Origin: DASPPM01 sp035604475
Lineage (GTDB): Bacteria > Pseudomonadota > Alphaproteobacteria > JACZXZ01
DNA length: 23,989 nucleotides
Direction: 5' to 3'
Assembly: GCA_035604475.1 (NCBI GenBank)
Contig: DATNIJ010000285.1
Coordinates: 1 to 23,989, forward strand
The notes beneath the pieces were generated by a model. It saw nothing but the letters and a program-made list of their open reading frames with translations, had not been told where the DNA came from and did not search any database. Shown here piece by piece: positions 6,832-13,887 of the stretch. Within the stretch, counting starts at the first letter, position 1. Each line of letters begins with the position of its first letter. The position numbers and the translations under genes were made by a program.

Positions 6832-7251
6832 ATGACCAGGAAGAAGACTCAGCCGCGGCACGCGACCGGGGGCTGCCTCTGCGGCGAGGTCCGCTACGAG
6901 GTCGCGGGCCTGCTTCGCCCCATCGTCGCCTGCCACTGCTCGCAGTGCCGGCGGCAGACGGGCCATTTCATGGCGGCGACAGCGGCCGCGCGCGCGCATT
7001 TCGCGCTTACGCGCGCGGACGGGCTCAAGTGGTACGTCTCCTCGGCCAAGGCGCGGCGCGGCTTCTGCGCCAACTGCGGCTCGACGCTCTTCTGGGACGG
7101 CCGCGGCCACGACTACATCGCGATTGCCGCCGGCACGCTCGACATGCCGAGCAGGCTCAAGATCGCGCAGCACATCTTCACCGCCGACAAGGGCGACTAT
7201 TACGCGATCGACGACGGCCTGCCGCAAGCGCGCGGCGGACTATCCGCTTAG
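6832..7251 (+). CDS. GFA (CENP-V/Gfa-like) zinc protein, possible formaldehyde-glutathione handling
   Basis: A 139-aa protein of the GFA/CENP-V fold. Zinc-ligand cysteines are all present: C15 and C17 (GGCLCGEVRY), C34, C36 and C39 (ACHCSQCR), then C79 and C82 (FCANCGS). The founding member binds S-hydroxymethylglutathione/formaldehyde, but many paralogues have no known substrate. ATG at 6832 has GGAGGAG seven bases upstream; a longer frame to 6745 lacks a ribosome-binding site. It is the only plus-strand gene in this part and converges with the first dimethylglycine-dehydrogenase-like gene, their 3' ends overlapping by 12 nt. Because those flavoproteins release formaldehyde when folate is short, a detoxification role would fit; this is inference. 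Confidence 0.88.
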   Translation: MTRKKTQPRHATGGCLCGEVRYEVAGLLRPIVACHCSQCRRQTGHFMAATAAARAHFALTRADGLKWYVSSAKARRGFCANCGSTLFWDGRGHDYIAIAAGTLDMPSRLKIAQHIFTADKGDYYAIDDGLPQARGGLSA

Positions 7252-9672
7252 GCGGCGGTTCTCGGGGTCGTGGAGTGCCGCGGGGCGCACTTGCGCGCGC
7301 CGCCGCTCGCCGAGTATCTCGACCTCGAGTGCCGTGCCGGGGGCCGCGAGTGCCGGCTCCACATAGGCCCAGGCGATGCTGCGGCCGACCGTGTGGCCGT
7401 AGCCGCCGGAGGTGACGATCCCGACGGCGCGGCCGTCCTTGAGAACCGCCTGGCCGCCCATGGCATCGGCATCCACTACCTCGACGGCGAGATAGACCAG
7501 GCGCTCGCGAGGCCCGCGCGCGCGCTCGGCCAAGAGTGCTGCGCGGCCGATGAAGTCGCCCTTGTCGAGGCGGAGGAAGCGCTCGAGCCCGGCGGCGAGC
7601 GGGGTCACCTCGCTCGAGAGCTCGGCACCCCAGCCGCGATAGGCCTTCTCGAGCCTCAGCGAGTCGAGGGCGCGGAAACCGAAGGGGACGACGCCGAGCC
7701 CGGCACCTTCGGCCATGATCGCGTCGAAAAGAGCCGCCAGCCCTGCAATCGGCGCATGGAGCTCCCAGCCGAGCTCGCCCGCATAGCTGATCCTGAGTGC
7801 GAGCGCGCGGATGCCGCCGAGCGCAATCGCTTGCGCGGTGCGCCAGGGGAAATGCGCGTTGTCGAGGGGCGCCTTCGTGAGCCTCGCCAGGAGATCGCGC
7901 GCGCGCGGCCCGCTCACGAGAAGCGCACCTCTCGCCTCCGTCACGTTCTCGAGCGCCACGCTGTCGTCTTGAGGGAGGTGACGCTCGAGCCAGTCGAGGT
8001 CGTGGAGCTCCGCGGCCGCGGCCGAAACGAGATAGAAGCGCTCCCGTGCTGTGCGCGTCACCACCATCTCCGAATAGACCCCACCCTTCTCGGTGAGGAA
8101 ATGCGCCAGCGCCACCCCGCCCACATGGCGCGGCAGGCGATTGGCGATGAGGCGGTCGAGGAAGGCCTCGGCCCCCGCCCCGCTCGCCTCGAACTTGGCG
8201 AAGCTCGTCATGTCGAGCACGCCCACCCGCTCGCGCACGGCGCGGCATTCGCGTCCCACCGTCTCGAACCAGTTGGCGCGCCGGAAGCTCGGCCGGTCGA
8301 CGGGCTCCTCGCCCGGGCGGGCGAACCAGTTCGCGCGCTCCCAGCCGTTGCGCGCGCCGAAGCTGGCGCCGGTCTTGGCGAGGCGGCCGTAAAGCGGGCT
8401 CGTCCTCGACGGGCGGCCGGCCGCGCGCTCGAGCGCGGGGTAGGCGATCGCGTACTCGTCCTCGTACATGTCGACCGAGCGCGCGACCGCATGGTCGAGC
8501 GTGGCGTATGCGCCGTAGCGCCGCGGGTCGATCTCCCAGAGATCGATGCCCGGCTCGCCCTCCGTGATCCACTCCGCGAGATGCTTGCCTGCCCCTCCCG
8601 CCTGCGTGATGCCGAAGCTGAAGCCGACGGCGAGGAAATAATTGCGCAGGCCGCGCACGGGGCCGAGCATGGGATTGCCATCGGGCGTGTAGGTGATGGC
8701 GCCGTTTACCACGCGCTTGATGCCGGTACTACCGAGTGCGGGCACGCGCGCGATCGCCTGCTCCATGATGAGCTGCAGCCGGTCGAGCTCCGGCGGCAGG
8801 AGCTCCATGCCGAAGCCGGGCGGAATGCGCCCCACCCCCCACGCCTTGGCCGGCCGCTCGTAGGGACCGATGAGGAGTCCGCCGCGCTCCTGGCGCAGGT
8901 AGTAGGACACATCCACATCGCGCAGGATCGGCAGCTCGCGCCCGAGTGCCTCCACCTCGGGGATGGCCTCGGTCACCAGATACTGGTGCTCCATCGGCAC
9001 GATCGGCAAAGCGAGCCCTGAGAGCTCCCCCGCCTCGCGCGCCCAGAGGCCGGCCGCGTTCACCACCGTCTCGGCCCGGATGCGGCCTTGCGCGGTCTCG
9101 ACCTGCCACTCGCCGCCCTGCGCGCGCGCGAGCCCGATGACCTCGGTCTGACGCAGCACCTTGGCCCCGCGATCCCGAGCCCCTTTGGCGAGCGCCTGGG
9201 TCACGCTCGAGGGATCGAGGTGGCCGTCCTCGGGGTTCCATATGGCGCCGAGCACGCCGCGCGTCTCGACGAGGGGGTGAAGCTCCTTGATCTCGCTCGG
9301 CCCGACGAGCTCGTAGGGGAGCGCGAGATAGCGGGCCTTGCCCTGATGGTGGCGCCACTCGTCCATGCGCTCCGGCCTGGTCGCAAGCCGCAGGCTGCCG
9401 GTCTTGTGGAAGCCCGTGGCCTGGCCGGTCTCGGCCTCGAGGCGTTGGTAAAGCTCCACACTCTCCACATGGATGCGCGAGATCGCGAGGCTCGTGCTGA
9501 AATGGGGCGTGTTCCCCGCCGCGTGCCAGGTCGAGCCCTGGGTGAGCTCGCCCTTCTCGAGCAGGACCACGTCGGACCAGCCGAGCCGCGTCAGGTGATA
9601 GAGCACGCTGCAGCCCAAGATGCCGCCGCCGATGACGACGACGCGGGCCTGGCTTGGAAAGGCGTCGCTCAT
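7240..9672 (-). CDS. FAD-dependent dimethylglycine/sarcosine dehydrogenase family protein (FAD + GcvT), paralogue A
   Basis: An 810-aa two-part flavoenzyme. The DAO-type FAD domain carries G15-G16-G17-x-x-G20 and E39, and the covalent-flavin motif GSTWHAAG with H50. A linker of the FAO_M type holds GWERANWF and SFRRANWFE. From about residue 430 the GcvT (aminomethyltransferase) half includes LDMTSFAKFE, GGVYSEMVV, SYAGELGWELH, LRLEKAYRGWG and a barrel at the C-terminus. Such enzymes oxidatively N-demethylate dimethylglycine, sarcosine or related N-methyl amines and load the C1 unit onto THF as methylene-THF. ATG at 9672 follows GAGGGAG. It lies 37 nt after vapC on the same strand and is clearly paralogous to the gene at 10521. 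The exact substrate cannot be read from sequence. Confidence 0.92.
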   Translation of the reverse strand: MSDAFPSQARVVVIGGGILGCSVLYHLTRLGWSDVVLLEKGELTQGSTWHAAGNTPHFSTSLAISRIHVESVELYQRLEAETGQATGFHKTGSLRLATRPERMDEWRHHQGKARYLALPYELVGPSEIKELHPLVETRGVLGAIWNPEDGHLDPSSVTQALAKGARDRGAKVLRQTEVIGLARAQGGEWQVETAQGRIRAETVVNAAGLWAREAGELSGLALPIVPMEHQYLVTEAIPEVEALGRELPILRDVDVSYYLRQERGGLLIGPYERPAKAWGVGRIPPGFGMELLPPELDRLQLIMEQAIARVPALGSTGIKRVVNGAITYTPDGNPMLGPVRGLRNYFLAVGFSFGITQAGGAGKHLAEWITEGEPGIDLWEIDPRRYGAYATLDHAVARSVDMYEDEYAIAYPALERAAGRPSRTSPLYGRLAKTGASFGARNGWERANWFARPGEEPVDRPSFRRANWFETVGRECRAVRERVGVLDMTSFAKFEASGAGAEAFLDRLIANRLPRHVGGVALAHFLTEKGGVYSEMVVTRTARERFYLVSAAAAELHDLDWLERHLPQDDSVALENVTEARGALLVSGPRARDLLARLTKAPLDNAHFPWRTAQAIALGGIRALALRISYAGELGWELHAPIAGLAALFDAIMAEGAGLGVVPFGFRALDSLRLEKAYRGWGAELSSEVTPLAAGLERFLRLDKGDFIGRAALLAERARGPRERLVYLAVEVVDADAMGGQAVLKDGRAVGIVTSGGYGHTVGRSIAWAYVEPALAAPGTALEVEILGERRRAQVRPAALHDPENRRLSG

Positions 9673-9692
9673 GGGGCTCCCTCGGCGATAAT

Positions 9693-9708
9693 GCGCGCTT
9701 CGGCGCGC
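9693..9708. other. GC hairpin between vapC and paralogue A
   Basis: Perfect GCGCGC-TTCG-GCGCGC stem-loop in the 37-nt gap. It has no U-tract on either side, so it is not a canonical terminator. It may partly separate vapBC transcription from the dehydrogenase gene. Confidence 0.45.
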
Positions 9709-9709
9709 G

Positions 9710-10144
9710 TCACGGTGCGGCCCGCGCCGGGTTGATGAACTCGACGACGCCCCGGAAGTGACGCTCGTTGAAGCTGACGACGATGCAGCCCTGCGCCACG
9801 GCGGTGGAGGCGATCACCATGTCGAGCGCACTCCGCGGGCGCCCCGCGCCCCTGCCTTCGGCCATGAGCCTCGCCCATTCGAGGGCTGCGCGCTCATCGA
9901 ATGGCAGCACGCGGCCGCGGAAGAGCGCCTGCGGCCCCTCCCGCCCGGCGAACCAAGCTTCCAGCTCGCGCCGATTGCGCCCCGCCGCCTTTTCCAGGAT
10001 GCCGCGCCTGATCTCGGCGACCGTGAGGGCCGAGATGAAGAGATCCGTGTCCGCTTGACGACCGAGCCAACCGAGCAAACCCGGCGACGGGTCGACCCTG
10101 GTCGCGTCGCTGAGGATGGCGGTGTCGAGGAGGTAGCGGGTCAC
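9710..10144 (-). CDS. vapC: VapC/FitB-type PIN-domain ribonuclease toxin
   Basis: A 144-aa PIN-domain toxin, a Mg-dependent endoribonuclease that attacks RNA when its antitoxin is lost. Acidic residues of the PIN site are D7 (YLLDTAILSD), E44 (TVAEIRRGI) and D108 (SALDMVIASTA). The usual fourth position in the N-x-x-D-F motif reads NERHF here, a variant I recall among FitB-like PIN toxins. The GTG start at 10144 overlaps the antitoxin stop as GTGA, the coupling expected of a toxin-antitoxin operon. The pair sits between two dehydrogenase paralogues on the same strand. Whether it is active is unknown. Confidence 0.9.
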   Translation of the reverse strand: MTRYLLDTAILSDATRVDPSPGLLGWLGRQADTDLFISALTVAEIRRGILEKAAGRNRRELEAWFAGREGPQALFRGRVLPFDERAALEWARLMAEGRGAGRPRSALDMVIASTAVAQGCIVVSFNERHFRGVVEFINPARAAP

Positions 10145-10443
10145 AGCCCGCTGTCGCGCCCGTGCCCGGTCTCACGCGCGAGGCCGAGCTCGGCGCCGAC
10201 GAGGGGCGAGCGGCGCAGGGCTGCAAGAATTCCGCCCCGCCGCGGCGGCTCGGCAGCCGCCTTCTCTGCCAGCTCCGTCCGCAGGCGCGCAGCCTTTGCG
10301 TCGCCGGCGCCCAAGCGCCTGGCGAGACTGCGGATGAGCTCCTTGTCCGCTTCCAGACCGCGTACCTCATACCGGCTCAGGCCGCGTTCCGCGAGCCGGC
10401 GGCGATGCGCGGCGACCGCGCGGCGCTGGGACGCTTTCGTCAT
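10141..10443 (-). CDS. Antitoxin of the VapC-type module
   Basis: A 100-aa, Arg/Ala-rich protein directly upstream of and overlapping the PIN toxin. The N-terminal half (about 18-45: LSRYEVRGLEADKELIRSLARRLG) resembles the short DNA-binding antitoxin type often paired with FitB/VapC. The C-terminal GGILAALRRSPLVGAEL is a recurring toxin-wrapping tail in this group. ATG at 10443 has AGGAGGAGG seven to eight bases before it. A strong promoter lies immediately upstream with a palindrome in its spacer, consistent with autorepression. Family-level identity beyond 'antitoxin' is uncertain, so no symbol is given. Confidence 0.82.
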   Translation of the reverse strand: MTKASQRRAVAAHRRRLAERGLSRYEVRGLEADKELIRSLARRLGAGDAKAARLRTELAEKAAAEPPRRGGILAALRRSPLVGAELGLARETGHGRDSGL

Positions 10444-10466
10444 GGCGCGCCCTCCTCCTAACCGGT

Positions 10467-10495
10467 CATATAGCCGGCTCGGGCGCCGGCGTCAA
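10467..10495 (-). promoter_or_regulatory. Promoter/operator of the vapBC-type operon
   Basis: On the minus strand a -35 TTGACG (10490-10495) and a -10 TATATG (10467-10472) are separated by exactly 17 nt. The spacer overlaps the inverted repeat CCGGC-N8-GCCGG (10473-10490). The antitoxin ATG is only 24 nt beyond the -10. Placing the operator in the spacer fits autoregulation by the toxin-antitoxin complex. Confidence 0.68.
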
Positions 10496-10520
10496 TAATC
10501 TGCAACCATGGCCACGTCCG

Positions 10521-12974
10521 CTACATCCGCGCGCGCGCGTTCGCCGGGTCGTAGGGGCTGTCGCGCACCACGCGCGCGGGATAGCGCTCGTGCAGCATCT
10601 TGATCTCGAGCGCCCGGCCTTCGGAGGCGAACTCGGGCCGCACGAAGGCAAGTGCGATCTGCTTCTTGAAGTGGACGGAGTAGCCCCCGCCGGTGGCGCG
10701 GCCCACCACCTTGCCGTCGGCCCAGATCGACTCCACACCCCACGGATCGGCATCCGCCGGCCCGTCGATCAGGAGGGTCACCAGCGCCCAGCGCAGCGCA
10801 CCCGATGCCTTCTGCTTCTCGAGTGCCGCGCGGCCGACGAAGTCGCTGTTCTTGTCGAGGCGCACGAAGCGGTCGAGGCCGCTCTCGAGTGCGGTCACCT
10901 CCTTGGAGAGGTCCGCCCCCCAGGCGCGGTAGCTCTTCTCGAGTCTCAACCAGTTCATCGCGCGCATGCCGACGAGCCGCATGTCGAACTCGCGGCCGGC
11001 CTCCTCGAGAACATCGAAGAGGTGGTTCTGGTACTCGATGCCGTGATGGATCTCCCAGCCGAGCTCGCCCACGTAATTGACGCGCATGAGCCGCACCGGC
11101 GCCATGCCGACCGTCGCCGTCCGGCCGGTGAGCCAGGGGAAGGCCGCGTTGCCGAGATCGGCACCGTCGACGAGCTTCGCCAGCACCTCGCGGCTGCGGG
11201 GCCCCGCGAGCACGAAGACGCCTATTTGCGTGGTGATCCTCTCGAGTGCTATCGAGCCGTCCTTCGGCACGGTGCGGCAAAGGTAATCCCAGTCGTAGCT
11301 CTCGGCCGCCCCCGCGCCGACCATGTAGAACGCATCCATGCCCTCGCGCAGAATCGTGAACTCGGAGCGCACTCCGCCCTTCTTCGTGCAGGCGTGGGTC
11401 AGGTGGATGCGCCCCACCTTCTGCGGCAGCCGGTTGGCGACGAGGCCTTCCAGCCATCCCTCGGCACCCGGGCCGCGCGCGCGGTATTTCGCGAAGGTGG
11501 AGGCCTCGATGAGGCCGACGCTGTTGCGGATCGCATCCGCTTCCCCCTGCACGTAGGGCCACCAATTGCCGCGCCGGAACGACCAGCGCTCGGTGAAATC
11601 CGCGTCCTCGGAGGGCTTGGGCCCGAAGAAGTTGGCGCGCTCCCAGCCGAAGCGCTGGCCGAAGACGGCACCCCGCGCTTTCAGGCGCTCATAGGCCGGC
11701 GTGGTGCGCAAGGGGCGGCAGGCGGGACGCTCCTCGTCGGGGAAATGCAGCATGAAGACGTGATCGTAGGCCTCCTCGTTCTTCTTGACCGCGTAGGGCC
11801 GCGTCGCGTAGGCGCCGAAGCGGCGCGGATCGAGGGCGAGCATGTCGATCTCGGCTTCGCCTTCGCTGATCATCTGCACGAGATACTTCCCCGCCCCGCC
11901 CGCGGCGGTGATGCCGAAGGAGAAGCCCTCGGCGAAGTAGAAATTGGCGAGCCCGGGGGCCGGGCCGACGAGGGGATTGCCGTCGGGGGTGTAGCAGATG
12001 GGCCCGTTGTAGACCGTCTTCACACCGCCCTTGGCGAAGCAAGGCATGCGGAAAAGGGCCTCCTCGATGTGCCATTCGAGGCGATCGAGGTCGGGGGGGA
12101 GGAGCTCGGCCTTGAATCCCTCCGGCACGCCGTGGACGGCCCAGGAGGGTGCTCCCTTCTCGTAAGGGCCGAGGATGAGGCCGCCGCGCTCCTCGCGCAT
12201 GTACCAGCGCGCGTCCGCGTCGCGCAGGATGGGGTGCTCGGGCCGGCCCGCCTTGCGCCATTCGACGATCTCGGGGATCTCGCCCGTCACGATGTACTGG
12301 TGCTCGACCGGGATCGCCGGAATGGTGCGCCCGACCATGGCCGCCGTGCGCTGGGCGTGATTGCCGGTCGCCGCCACCACCGTCTCGCAGAGGATGTCGC
12401 CCTTGTCGGTAGTGAGACGCCACTCGCCGCCCGCCGTGCGCTCGATCGCGCGCACCTCGGTCTCGCGGTAGATCTCGGCCCCGCCCTTGCGCGCCGCATC
12501 CGCTAGCAGCATGGTGATGTCGGCCGGGTTGATGTAGCCGTCGGTCGGGTGAAAGAGCGCGCCTATCAGCCCCTCCACGTTGACGAGCGGGAAGCGCTCC
12601 TTGATCTCCGCGGGCCGCCACCACTCGTAGGCCACGGCGATCGAATCGGCGGTCGAGGCATAGGTCTCGAACTCCTCCATGCGCTCGCGCGTGCGCGCCA
12701 TGCGCAGATTGCCGACGCGCTTGAAGCCGACGTCGCGCCGCCACTCGGCCGCAAGGCGCTCGTAGAGCTCGAGCGAGTATTTATGCATCTGGCCGGTCGC
12801 GTAGGACATGTTGAAGAGCGGCAAGAGCCCCGCCGCGTGCCAGGTCGAGCCCGAGGTCAGCTCATAACGCTCGAGCAGCACCACGTCGCTCCAGCCCGCG
12901 GCCGTCAGGTGATAGAGGATCGAGCAGCCGACGTTGCCGCCGCCGATCACCGCCACGCGCGCATGTGTCTTCAC
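10521..12974 (-). CDS. FAD-dependent dimethylglycine/sarcosine dehydrogenase family protein (FAD + GcvT), paralogue B
   Basis: An 817-aa paralogue of the gene at 7240 with the same architecture. The Rossmann motif is G11-G12-G13-x-x-G16 with E35 after strand 2, and the covalent-FAD motif is GSTWHAAG with H46. The middle region has GWERANFF and SFRRGNWW, and the GcvT half has GGVRSEFTI, NYVGELGWEIH and LRLEKSYRAWG. Where paralogue A has LDMTSFAKFE, this copy has IEASTFAKYR, and its active-site surroundings differ (WWRPAEIKERFP; GNHAQRTAAM). The two enzymes probably take different N-methyl substrates, for example dimethylglycine and sarcosine. The start is a GTG at 12974 preceded by GAGGAC. Folate coupling is known for the family, and the adjacent corrinoid/folate operon makes it likely here. 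Confidence 0.92.
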   Translation of the reverse strand: MKTHARVAVIGGGNVGCSILYHLTAAGWSDVVLLERYELTSGSTWHAAGLLPLFNMSYATGQMHKYSLELYERLAAEWRRDVGFKRVGNLRMARTRERMEEFETYASTADSIAVAYEWWRPAEIKERFPLVNVEGLIGALFHPTDGYINPADITMLLADAARKGGAEIYRETEVRAIERTAGGEWRLTTDKGDILCETVVAATGNHAQRTAAMVGRTIPAIPVEHQYIVTGEIPEIVEWRKAGRPEHPILRDADARWYMREERGGLILGPYEKGAPSWAVHGVPEGFKAELLPPDLDRLEWHIEEALFRMPCFAKGGVKTVYNGPICYTPDGNPLVGPAPGLANFYFAEGFSFGITAAGGAGKYLVQMISEGEAEIDMLALDPRRFGAYATRPYAVKKNEEAYDHVFMLHFPDEERPACRPLRTTPAYERLKARGAVFGQRFGWERANFFGPKPSEDADFTERWSFRRGNWWPYVQGEADAIRNSVGLIEASTFAKYRARGPGAEGWLEGLVANRLPQKVGRIHLTHACTKKGGVRSEFTILREGMDAFYMVGAGAAESYDWDYLCRTVPKDGSIALERITTQIGVFVLAGPRSREVLAKLVDGADLGNAAFPWLTGRTATVGMAPVRLMRVNYVGELGWEIHHGIEYQNHLFDVLEEAGREFDMRLVGMRAMNWLRLEKSYRAWGADLSKEVTALESGLDRFVRLDKNSDFVGRAALEKQKASGALRWALVTLLIDGPADADPWGVESIWADGKVVGRATGGGYSVHFKKQIALAFVRPEFASEGRALEIKMLHERYPARVVRDSPYDPANARARM

Positions 12975-13113
12975 TGTCCTCGCCCCCTCATCGCCCCCGC
13001 GCGCCCAGTCTAGCGCCTGGAGCGGATATTAAAACAGAGTGTCTCCGGTGTGCGGTCGCTCGCGCAACCGGAAGCGTCGCATTCGAAGCGGAAATGCCGA
13101 GGCCGGTGCCTCC

Positions 13114-13548
13114 TTACGCGATCTTGCGATAGCTGAGAGCGACCTCGCCGCCTACGGCGGCGAGTGCCGACTCGAGGCGCTCGATCTTGGAGGGATGATG
13201 CGGATCGAGCAACCGGCGCGCCTCGCGCTCGTCGCAGCCGAGCCGTCGCGCCAGCTCGCTCTTGCTGATGCCGGCCGCGCGCATGGCGAGATGGAGGGCT
13301 CCTTGCGCCGCGGTGCGCGTCGGCACCGCGATCAGCTGCTCGCCCTTGCGCGCGACCGAGGGAGGCGGAATGTCCTCATCGTCGTCGATGCGGCCAGCGA
13401 TCGCCTCGTCGAGGCAATCGGCCGCCTGGAGGCGCGCATCGGCCATGTCCTCGCCTTGCGTGATGGCCTCGGGAAGATCGCGGAAGGTCACGACGAAGCC
13501 GCCTTCCTTCGCCGGCGCGAAGCGGGCCGGATAGACGAAAATGCGCAT
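13114..13548 (-). CDS. HicB-like antitoxin with C-terminal HTH (orphan, no HicA visible)
   Basis: A 144-aa protein with a partial RNase-H-like HicB domain (about 1-75: YPARFAPAKEGGFVVTFRDLPEAITQGEDM) followed by a helix-turn-helix (about 92-130: GISKSELARRLGCDEREARRLL). HicB normally neutralises the small mRNA interferase HicA. No HicA-like ORF with its dsRBD-type signature is found on either side, so this is a solitary regulator or a remnant. In-frame ATGs exist at 13566 and 13584, but the second lies inside the promoter. GGGGGA eight bases before 13548 settles the start. It is likely autoregulated through the operator described next. Confidence 0.82.
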   Translation of the reverse strand: MRIFVYPARFAPAKEGGFVVTFRDLPEAITQGEDMADARLQAADCLDEAIAGRIDDDEDIPPPSVARKGEQLIAVPTRTAAQGALHLAMRAAGISKSELARRLGCDEREARRLLDPHHPSKIERLESALAAVGGEVALSYRKIA

Positions 13549-13572
13549 GAGATCGTTCCCCCGCATTTTGTC

Positions 13573-13601
13573 ATTATCGGACATATTTGTCCGAGGGTCA
13601 A
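13573..13601 (-). promoter_or_regulatory. Promoter/operator of the hicB-like gene
   Basis: Minus-strand -35 TTGACC (13596-13601) and -10 GATAAT (13573-13578) with a 17-nt spacer. The spacer contains the inverted repeat GGACA-N4-TGTCC (13579-13592), a likely site for the HTH of the gene itself. The predicted leader is about 18 nt. This excludes the longer start at 13584. Confidence 0.7.
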
Positions 13602-13618
13602 GAGAGGGTAGTGGACCA

Positions 13619-13675
13619 GTTTCACCCCATCCTTCGAGACGCCGCCTACGGCGGCTCCTCAGGATGAGGTGAAAC
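13619..13675. repeat. REP-like palindromic repeat, copy 1
   Basis: Long imperfect hairpin. The outer arms are GTTTCACC/GGTGAAAC, the middle arms CATCCT/AGGATG and the inner stem GCCGCC-TAC-GGCGGC. It carries the motifs CATCCTTCGAGAC and CTCCTCAGGATGAG, a class I recall as widely dispersed in alphaproteobacterial genomes. Confidence 0.75.
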
Positions 13676-13689
13676 CCTAACCAAGGTGT

Positions 13690-13737
13690 CCTCATCGTGA
13701 GGAGCGTCGCGCATGCGACGCGTCTCGAAGGATGAGG
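13690..13737. repeat. REP-like palindromic repeat, copy 2 (inverted relative to copy 1)
   Basis: Begins CCTCATCGTGAGGAGC and ends GCGTCTCGAAGGATGAGG, with the central stem GCGTCGC-GCAT-GCGACGC. It is the reverse complement of copy 1 apart from the variable centre, so the two form a head-to-head pair. Outside the pair, TAGTGG (13609) and CCACTAT (13755) form weak outer inverted ends. The 339-nt gap between hicB and the binding-protein gene is mostly this composite. Confidence 0.75.
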
Positions 13738-13887
13738 ATTCAGCCAAGCTGCCCCACTATCCAAGAGTGCCGCGCGAGCGCCGGCGGCGCGCCCTCTCGC
13801 GCGCGGCAGCGCCGGGAAAGCGGTTGCCACGGCCCGGCTGGCGGTGCTGGAATGGCGGCACAAGATTAGAGGGAGGCTTGCTTGACG

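Noticed and set aside
6459..7415. 318-aa plus-strand ORF across the scar and the GFA gene
   Set aside because: It overlaps the GFA gene in another frame and the antisense of two recognisable remnants, and has no family features.
10590..12506. 638-aa plus-strand ORF opposite paralogue B, and a similar 583-aa ORF at 7270-9021
   Set aside because: Both lie wholly antisense to clear FAD-GcvT genes. Composition is Arg/Ala/Gly/Glu-rich with no domain, as expected from the high-GC complementary strand.
827..12974. Pyrrolysine (in-frame amber) usage in the methyl-metabolism genes
   Set aside because: None of the recognised genes is interrupted by an internal TAG, and no MttB/MtbB/MtmB-type gene is present.
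12975..13113. Possible hicA toxin downstream of hicB
   Set aside because: No ORF of 50-80 codons with a HicA-like sequence is found in this 139-nt gap or in the upstream gap.
13619..13737. CRISPR array
   Set aside because: There are only two repeat copies, inverted relative to each other and internally palindromic, with no regular spacers. No cas genes are in the window.
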